Shown piece after piece: positions 58,960 through 64,000 of a stretch of 64,000 nt of DNA. A program made the position numbers and the translations under genes. Origin of the DNA: JACKAL01 sp964400355 (GTDB lineage: Bacteria > Bdellovibrionota > Bdellovibrionia > Bdellovibrionales > JAGQZY01); assembly GCA_964400355.1 (NCBI GenBank), contig CAYNTO010000006.1, positions 62,001-126,000 of the forward strand, in the 5' to 3' direction. The first letter of the stretch is position 1; every line of letters begins with the position of its first letter. The notes beneath the pieces were generated by a model. It was given only the letters and a program-made list of their open reading frames with translations. It did not search any database and had not been told where the DNA came from.

Positions 58960-60666
58960 ATGTCTCAGGAAAAGGGAAGCATGGATCAGTATTGGTATTA
59001 CGAAGATCATGGACGCGCGAAAGGGCCAGTTACTACCGATGAATTGGTTCAAAAAATAAAAACCGGAGCCATCAAATGGGTGGATTTGGTTTTTAAAGAC
59101 GGCGATAAACAATGGCAGCCGGTGCAGAGTTTTACCGAGCTCACAGATCTCATCGGCAATGTGACACTTCAGGACACCGCGGACTGGATCGTTCTAAAAT
59201 GCAACGACGTCGATGGAAAATCCCTCAATCAACAGATGGGCCCCTACAATGCCCAGCAAATCTTGGATCTCCTGGATAAGGGAAAAATTCGCTTTAGTGA
59301 TTTCGTTTGGCGCGACGGTTACGAAAAATGGGTGCCGTTGGGTCGGGTGGACGAATTCGAACAACCGCTGCGCTCCTCTGTTGCAGTGGACAAATCGCTG
59401 TACACCAAGCCGCGACTGGATGATTCTTTTTTACATTCTGAGGTTCCCTTAAAAGTTGCGCCGCTTAAAAAAGTAACACCGGTGGTGATTAAAAATATAA
59501 ATCAACAGACGGGCGAAGACATGCCTGCAGACGCGAAAGGCCGTGATTTGACGGCGCCAGTATGGCTGAATCCGCCAGAGGAGCATGTGACGGAAGTTCC
59601 CCACGCTTCGCAGACGCCATTCCACGATGAGAAAACTCCGCCGCCAATCACGATGGCCTCCAATAAAGCTCGCCGCGATCTGGAAAGTTCGCTGGACAAA
59701 CAGAATCTCGAAGTGGCGCAGACCTCTCAATTTTTTGCAAACGTCGAAAAAATTTCCGCAGCAGAGGACGAAGCGTATTTGGCCGAGCAGGGTTCCGCAT
59801 CGTGGCTACAAAAGCTCATGACAGCATTTAAAGGGACAAAAGCCGCGCATGCAAAACCTGATAGCGATGCATTGACGGGAACAGAGGTGACCGCCACCAA
59901 CATTCAAATTGAAGCTCCGGTGGTGGAAACTCAGGCCGCGCGCAGTTCTAACCGCACCATGTACATTGGAGCCGGTGCCTGCGTGCTGGTGATCATTTTT
60001 ATATTAAGTGCTATGATGTCCCTTGGGAAAAAAAAGCTGGACACTTTGCCTCGCGACGAGTTTTCCATTAAAGTGGGAGAACCATCGAGCGAAGTGCAGC
60101 AAAAAAATCAGCTCGCCCAACAGCAGGCAGTCGACTCGCAAGGCGGCGCCCCCCAGAGCACAGTTGCTGTGGCGGAAAAGAAGACTGTTCCGACAAAAAC
60201 CACTAAAACTGAACCAGAATCTAAGAGCCAGGCCGGCGCGCGGCGAGAGGCCGGTGGGAAAAATCCAACAATTGGTGGGAGTTTTAAGAACAAGTCCTAT
60301 TTTCATCATAAGGAGCGCATCTACCTGTTCTATTCTTCCAACGAAGGCCAGCAGTTGGCGAGCGACTTGCAAAAGGCTTCTAAGAAGCACCAAAAGAGCA
60401 GCAAGCAGTGGAAGAACTTTTATGGTGGGTGGAAGGGACGCGCCAAAAATTATTCGTCCAAAGTTGGCAAAGAGGCGAGAAAAGCCAGGCTCCATCGCAA
60501 GCTCTTTCATCAACTCGCCACCTCGGCCAGTGATCTAGAGGACATTGGTCGAGATATGGATGCGCAAATTTCTAAGGGTCGCGGCCCTTCGCGCGTGGCC
60601 TCTGCGAAAAATATCGAGACCCAATTTAAATCCATACACAACAACGCCCGAGCGCTGGACCGATAG
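58960..60666 (+). CDS. Membrane protein with two GYF_2 domains
   Basis: A 568-residue protein. Two GYF_2/DUF4339-type domains of about 55 residues each stand at the N-terminus: YWYYEDHGRAKGPVTTDELV (about 11-30), ending VKWVDLVFKDGDKQWQPV-like, and a second around 75-130 with MGPYNAQQILDLL and FVWRDGYEKWVPL. A long disordered, proline-rich region (140-320) follows, then one membrane helix (about 330-352, YIGAGACVLVIIFILSAMMSL), a linker and a basic C-terminal helical domain. GYF_2 domains are predicted protein-binding modules common in gliding-motility proteins of Myxococcus and relatives. ATG 58960 and ATG 58981 (AAAAGGGAAG upstream) are both possible starts. Confidence 0.75.
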   Translation: MSQEKGSMDQYWYYEDHGRAKGPVTTDELVQKIKTGAIKWVDLVFKDGDKQWQPVQSFTELTDLIGNVTLQDTADWIVLKCNDVDGKSLNQQMGPYNAQQILDLLDKGKIRFSDFVWRDGYEKWVPLGRVDEFEQPLRSSVAVDKSLYTKPRLDDSFLHSEVPLKVAPLKKVTPVVIKNINQQTGEDMPADAKGRDLTAPVWLNPPEEHVTEVPHASQTPFHDEKTPPPITMASNKARRDLESSLDKQNLEVAQTSQFFANVEKISAAEDEAYLAEQGSASWLQKLMTAFKGTKAAHAKPDSDALTGTEVTATNIQIEAPVVETQAARSSNRTMYIGAGACVLVIIFILSAMMSLGKKKLDTLPRDEFSIKVGEPSSEVQQKNQLAQQQAVDSQGGAPQSTVAVAEKKTVPTKTTKTEPESKSQAGARREAGGKNPTIGGSFKNKSYFHHKERIYLFYSSNEGQQLASDLQKASKKHQKSSKQWKNFYGGWKGRAKNYSSKVGKEARKARLHRKLFHQLATSASDLEDIGRDMDAQISKGRGPSRVASAKNIETQFKSIHNNARALDR

Positions 60667-60749
60667 CCAGGTCTTGGCGGTGCAGAGACCACAATAAACT
60701 AACTGAATCGCTTTAGAAATACCGGAAAAACACCGATTATTTCAATAAG

Positions 60750-61430
60750 ATGAAAACGATACCTATTCTACTTGCCAGTCTTCTTGTCACCATCGGATGT
60801 TGCATTGGTTTATGGCAGCATGAAAAAGTGATGGCCCGTCAGGATAAAACTCAAGAGCGCGTCCACCAGATCGCGCAAAATTACTATAACGAAAAATTAA
60901 AAAACGAAATGATTCTTGCCCGTCTCGAAGAGTTTCGCCAGGAAGTCGCAATTCACTTACCGGGTGAAAAATTCCCATTTCAGTTCGAAGAATCCATGCG
61001 CAATCTTGCTAGCGTGATCCCGCACCAAAAGCTTTTTGGTGCATCGTCCACTCTCGCCTCAAAAAAGATGATCGACGATGCCAAATCTCGGTTCGCAGAA
61101 AAGCAATATGACGGAGCTATCAAAATCTACTTAGATCTGTTGAGTAAGTACCCTGAGTCGTCCTATTCGCTCGAAGCGTCGTTCGGGTTAATCCAGTGTT
61201 TTTACGTAACGGGTAATAAGCAAGAGGCTTTAGAGTGGTCGGAGAGAATGCTGAGTCAGTTTCCAGAAAGCCTGTGGACGGCAAAAGCAATGTTGATCAC
61301 AGCCGACATCTACAACGATCAGAATCGTAAGAACGATGCGATTGACGTGTACCAGATCATTCTCGATACGTTTAAAGACAAAGAGATCCGCGACGAAGTT
61401 CAAAAACGCATTTCCAGTGCGGGTATTTAA
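60750..61430 (+). CDS. TPR-like protein, membrane-anchored or lipoprotein
   Basis: A 226-residue protein. The N-terminus is a hydrophobic helix with a possible lipobox (LLVTIGCC, C17 or C18). Residues 25-90 are charged and helical. From about 110 to 226 there are three tetratricopeptide-like repeats with paired helices (AKSRFAEKQYDGAIKIYLDL; KQEALEWSERMLSQFP; KNDAIDVYQIILDTFKDKE), as in YbgF/BamD-like periplasmic scaffolds. It should bind partner proteins in the periplasm. It lies 83 bases downstream of the GYF_2 gene and its stop overlaps the next start by one base (TAATG), so at least these two are coupled. Confidence 0.75.
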   Translation: MKTIPILLASLLVTIGCCIGLWQHEKVMARQDKTQERVHQIAQNYYNEKLKNEMILARLEEFRQEVAIHLPGEKFPFQFEESMRNLASVIPHQKLFGASSTLASKKMIDDAKSRFAEKQYDGAIKIYLDLLSKYPESSYSLEASFGLIQCFYVTGNKQEALEWSERMLSQFPESLWTAKAMLITADIYNDQNRKNDAIDVYQIILDTFKDKEIRDEVQKRISSAGI

Positions 61431-62221
61431 TGATGTTGTGGTCGATGTCTCTGATTTTAGTTGTCTTTGCCTCGCAAACTCCGGTGCCGCCACCCGCAGA
61501 TATTGCGGCTACAGCGCTAGCCCCCGCAGTGGTGGTGCAGCCGGCGATTATCTCGTCGCCTGAAAAGTGTTTACAGAAAAAATCATTTCCATGTATTGTG
61601 CTCACTAAAGGAAAGAATTCCTTGCAGGTGGACGGGCAGCTACTACACCTATCGAGCAACGCGCTGTTGTCTTTCTCGGCTCCGCGCGAATTCCAGATTG
61701 TGCGCGGCATGGTGTGGGGTATTGCAAAGCTTCCTATAAAGTTTAAATCCACATTCGCTCACTTCGAAACTCACGAGCCCACCGAATATTGGCTCACGGC
61801 AAGCAAAGAGTCCACAGCAGTGAGGGTCTTCTTTGGTGAAATTGAAGCCACTCCGCGCGGAGGTGCTTCACACTGGATATCTGCCGGAAAAGAAGTGCGC
61901 GCCTCGGCTGTGAACTTTGCGACTCGCTCTTGCTTTATAAGTAACCCGATGGTGATCGATATGTTTGCCTACGTTCGTGACTTCAGTCGTGTGTTCCCCT
62001 TTGGTACGGCCAGCGTAGAGGATCACCTCAATTCCGTGGCAAAAACCGTTCTTACGGCGAGTTCCGAGGATAGTGAGTTGTTGCGCCAATCGGTCTCTAG
62101 ACAGCTGGCGAGTGATATAGCGAAAGAAGCCCGCCTTAAGGTCGAGCGCGCCAAAGCCAGTGCCCTGGAAATTTACCTCCGTCGTCTATTTAAAATAAAA
62201 AGCAATTTTGAAGACCAATAA
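61430..62221 (+). CDS. FecR-like secreted or membrane-anchored protein
   Basis: A 263-residue protein with an N-terminal signal or anchor (MMLWSMSLILVVFASQ) and a proline-alanine tether. Residues 55-165 are beta-rich in the manner of the FecR domain: KGKNSLQVDGQLLHLSSNALL, FQIVRGMVWGIA, STAVRVFFGEIEATP and HWISAGKEVRAS, which repeat the x-G-x-V pattern with turns. FecR domains bind carbohydrates or signal iron status in other systems. The last 60 residues are helical and basic. It overlaps the TPR gene by one base and precedes the coiled-coil gene. The assignment rests on pattern only. Confidence 0.55.
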   Translation: MMLWSMSLILVVFASQTPVPPPADIAATALAPAVVVQPAIISSPEKCLQKKSFPCIVLTKGKNSLQVDGQLLHLSSNALLSFSAPREFQIVRGMVWGIAKLPIKFKSTFAHFETHEPTEYWLTASKESTAVRVFFGEIEATPRGGASHWISAGKEVRASAVNFATRSCFISNPMVIDMFAYVRDFSRVFPFGTASVEDHLNSVAKTVLTASSEDSELLRQSVSRQLASDIAKEARLKVERAKASALEIYLRRLFKIKSNFEDQ

Positions 62222-62265
62222 GCTGTGATAGACTGAAATCTGTACGCCTTTTCATGGAGGAAAAG

Positions 62266-63927
62266 ATGTCTTCGATTAACAGTAGCGATTCCGGCGACGA
62301 CGTAAAAAAGCTCCGTGAGTTTTACGAGTCCCGCGAAAAAGATCTCAAGGCCAAGCACAATAAAGAAAAAGAAAAGCTTTCTGCCGCTCACATGAGTGAG
62401 GTCAAAAAGATTCGTTCGGAAACTTCAGAAAATGACAGCGCTCGCCGCGCCGATCAAAAGGCCGCTATTTCAAAAAAGGATATGCGCTTCACTAAAGACG
62501 TCGATAAGATCAAGTCGCTTCATGAAAAGCAAGTTAAAGATCAAATGTCGAAGCAAGCTTCCGAAAAGGAAGAGCTTAAAAAATCATACAAGGAAAATGT
62601 AGAGCGCACTGATAAAACATTGCGCGCAAAACTCACCGAAAAAGAAAACTCCCACAAGAAAGCAATGGAAGAGCAACAGCAGGCCTATGCGGCGAGCCTT
62701 GAGCGAACATCCGCAAACAATAAAGAAGAACTGCTGCAGCGAAAAAACGAATTGCGTGAACAGTACGAGGCTAAACAGGACGTAACTCGCAAAGCTCAGG
62801 CCGAACAGCTTGGCAAACTCAGCGAGGAATACACCGATTATCGCGCCGAAAAAGAACGGCTAATCAACAAAAAAACCCGTGATCATGAGTACGAAAAAGA
62901 AAAACTGGATAAGAATCACGCGTTTCTCATGCAGCAAAAAGAAAAGCAAAATAGCGCTATGCTTAAAGACATGCGCGAAGAGAGTATTCACGGCGTCGAG
63001 CGCGAAAAGCGTATGATGCGCAAACAGATCGAAAAAGAGCAAAAATCTATAGAAAAAGTAAAAGAGGATCTGCAGGCAGGTCACAATGCCGATAGCGTAA
63101 AGAACCTTAAATACAAAATCAATGAGCTCGAAAGCGAAAACATCCGCGAGCGAGCACGCTTGGAGCGCGCTAAAAAACGCGAAGTGGAAAACACACGGAT
63201 TGCCTATCAGGACAATATCGACAAGCTTCAAGAAGAAAAGTTGGGTCAGTTAGAAGTGCACAATAAAATGCGTCATGAGCAGATCAAAGAGGTTCAAGGA
63301 CGCACGAATGAACAGTTGAAGAGCGCGCACGACTTCTACAATCAGCAAATCCAGGAGGAAGCAGATCACCACGACGCCCAGGTGGCGAGATTGGATCGCG
63401 TGTACTCTAAGAAGTCCTCGCAAGATCAACAGCGCACGGATAATCGCTTTCGCAAAGTGGATTTCGATCACCAAAAAGAGCGCGCGGTGCTGGAAAATCA
63501 ACACCACAAAAATCTCAATGCATTAAAGACCGAGCACGAAAAGGTTTTAATGAACGAACGCTACAGTCATGTCTCGGAACGCCAAAATATGCAGGAGCGT
63601 TTTGAAGCCAATGTCGCAGATTTGCAGGCACGACACGAGCACGAAAAGCAAAAAATGAAGGAAGCTCAGGAACTCACGTTGTTGCAAATGCAAAACGACT
63701 TTGAGGCCAAGCTTGCGGACGTTCACAATCATCATCAGAACAAAGCCGCCGAAAAAGAACTCAATAAAGACAGCGAAATTCGCCAACAGCAGGCGCGCTT
63801 CGACTACAAACTTAAAAAAATCGAAGACGCTTATGCTGAAAACGCCAAGCGCACAGATAAGGCAAGAACGAGTGATATTCGCCTACTCAATGGCAACTCT
63901 AGTAACAAAAAAGGCAAATACGCTTGA
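62266..63927 (+). CDS. Very long coiled-coil protein
   Basis: A 553-residue cytoplasmic protein from the ATG at 62266, with GGAGG at 62256-62260; an ATG at 62254 would lie before that site and is less likely. After a short serine/aspartate-rich N-terminus, residues 15-540 are almost pure charged heptads dominated by K, E, Q, R and H, with frequent ...EKE... and ...HxQ... patterns and no proline. Leucine is low, so it may be a single alpha-helix or a loosely packed coil. The C-terminus ends in a basic NGSSNKKGKYA tail. It follows the FecR-like gene by 44 bases and overlaps the next start (TTGA). Confidence 0.8.
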   Translation: MSSINSSDSGDDVKKLREFYESREKDLKAKHNKEKEKLSAAHMSEVKKIRSETSENDSARRADQKAAISKKDMRFTKDVDKIKSLHEKQVKDQMSKQASEKEELKKSYKENVERTDKTLRAKLTEKENSHKKAMEEQQQAYAASLERTSANNKEELLQRKNELREQYEAKQDVTRKAQAEQLGKLSEEYTDYRAEKERLINKKTRDHEYEKEKLDKNHAFLMQQKEKQNSAMLKDMREESIHGVEREKRMMRKQIEKEQKSIEKVKEDLQAGHNADSVKNLKYKINELESENIRERARLERAKKREVENTRIAYQDNIDKLQEEKLGQLEVHNKMRHEQIKEVQGRTNEQLKSAHDFYNQQIQEEADHHDAQVARLDRVYSKKSSQDQQRTDNRFRKVDFDHQKERAVLENQHHKNLNALKTEHEKVLMNERYSHVSERQNMQERFEANVADLQARHEHEKQKMKEAQELTLLQMQNDFEAKLADVHNHHQNKAAEKELNKDSEIRQQQARFDYKLKKIEDAYAENAKRTDKARTSDIRLLNGNSSNKKGKYA

Positions 63928-64000
63928 AGTATTGTGCGCTTTTTATAATTTTATTATGTAACACGAAAGTCGTGGTTGCAGACGAGCTCGATCCTTATTG
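63924..64000 (+). CDS. Start of a secreted protein (3' end beyond window)
   Basis: A TTG at 63924 overlaps the stop of the coiled-coil gene (TTGA), and the frame opens with a signal-peptide-like sequence MKYCALFIILLCNTKVVVA followed by DELDPY at the edge. The four-base stop/start overlap and the hydrophobic core argue for a real gene. Only 25 codons are visible, so its function cannot be judged. Confidence 0.5.
   Translation, partial: MKYCALFIILLCNTKVVVADELDPY

Overview
The window looks like a draft-assembly scaffold from a Gram-negative bacterium of the Bdellovibrionota (Bdellovibrio-like) group. The reasons are the gene order ffh-rpsP-khpA-rimM-trmD-SPOUT methyltransferase-rplS-rnhB-yraN, an outer-membrane LptD, many lipoproteins and secreted proteins of unknown function, respiratory and beta-oxidation genes, and a RelA/SpoT-resembling family that I associate with Bdellovibrio and Myxococcus. 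This placement is inference from content. There are no rRNA, tRNA, CRISPR, phage or insertion-sequence features. Base composition and codon use look even, so nothing stands out as a recently acquired island.

Layout. 1-4.2 kb: a response regulator divergent from an HPt phosphotransfer protein, then small stress or membrane proteins (YqjD-like, YqjE-like, YflT-like), a Crp/Fnr regulator and a DUF2177 membrane protein. 4.2-12.8 kb: a lipid-anchored trypsin-like protease; a tightly coupled operon of a degenerate NDH/SelD-type fusion, a DUF432 protein and an MscS channel; the murein endopeptidase MepA; a peptide transporter (POT); a small secreted protein. 12.8-16.3 kb, minus strand: Lgt, a large enzyme-like protein, an RNase Z-like hydrolase. 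16.5-27.9 kb: a long plus-strand metabolic block: sucA-sucB-lpd, thiolase, FadB-like protein, a RelA/SpoT-resembling protein and an NDH-2. 28-33.6 kb: a small secreted protein facing a 1128-residue lipoprotein and an SH3-like secreted protein. 33.6-38.7 kb: 3-hydroxyacyl-CoA dehydrogenase, enoyl-CoA hydratase and the B12-dependent fused mutase IcmF. 38.8-44.4 kb: an FHA-rhomboid fusion, a YdbH-YnbE-YdbL envelope operon and a YhdH/AcuI-type reductase.

44.4-50.1 kb is the conserved translation and secretion cluster, with one good promoter before ffh and an intrinsic terminator inside the cluster just before rimM. At 50.1 kb there is a 100-N gap flanked by identical 55-bp ends, which looks like an assembly-graph artefact. 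50.3-57.2 kb holds lptD, a STAS protein, small secreted proteins, a coiled-coil protein and a VKOR-DsbA fusion. 57.3-64 kb is a plus-strand series (ChaN/Tiki-like protein, double GYF_2 membrane protein, TPR protein, FecR-like protein, very long coiled-coil protein, then the start of a secreted protein) that may encode an envelope-spanning assembly.

The metabolic genes together point to an aerobic life on amino acids and fatty acids: acyl-CoA is oxidised to acetyl-CoA, fed to the TCA cycle at 2-oxoglutarate, and NADH is handed to a non-pumping NDH-2. The envelope genes (Lgt, LptD, YdbH bridge, MepA, MscS, lipoproteins) suit a bacterium that invests heavily in its cell surface. The best candidates for undescribed biology are the SelD-like/DUF432/MscS operon, the RelA/SpoT-resembling protein, the GYF_2-TPR-FecR-coiled-coil cluster and the FHA-rhomboid fusion.
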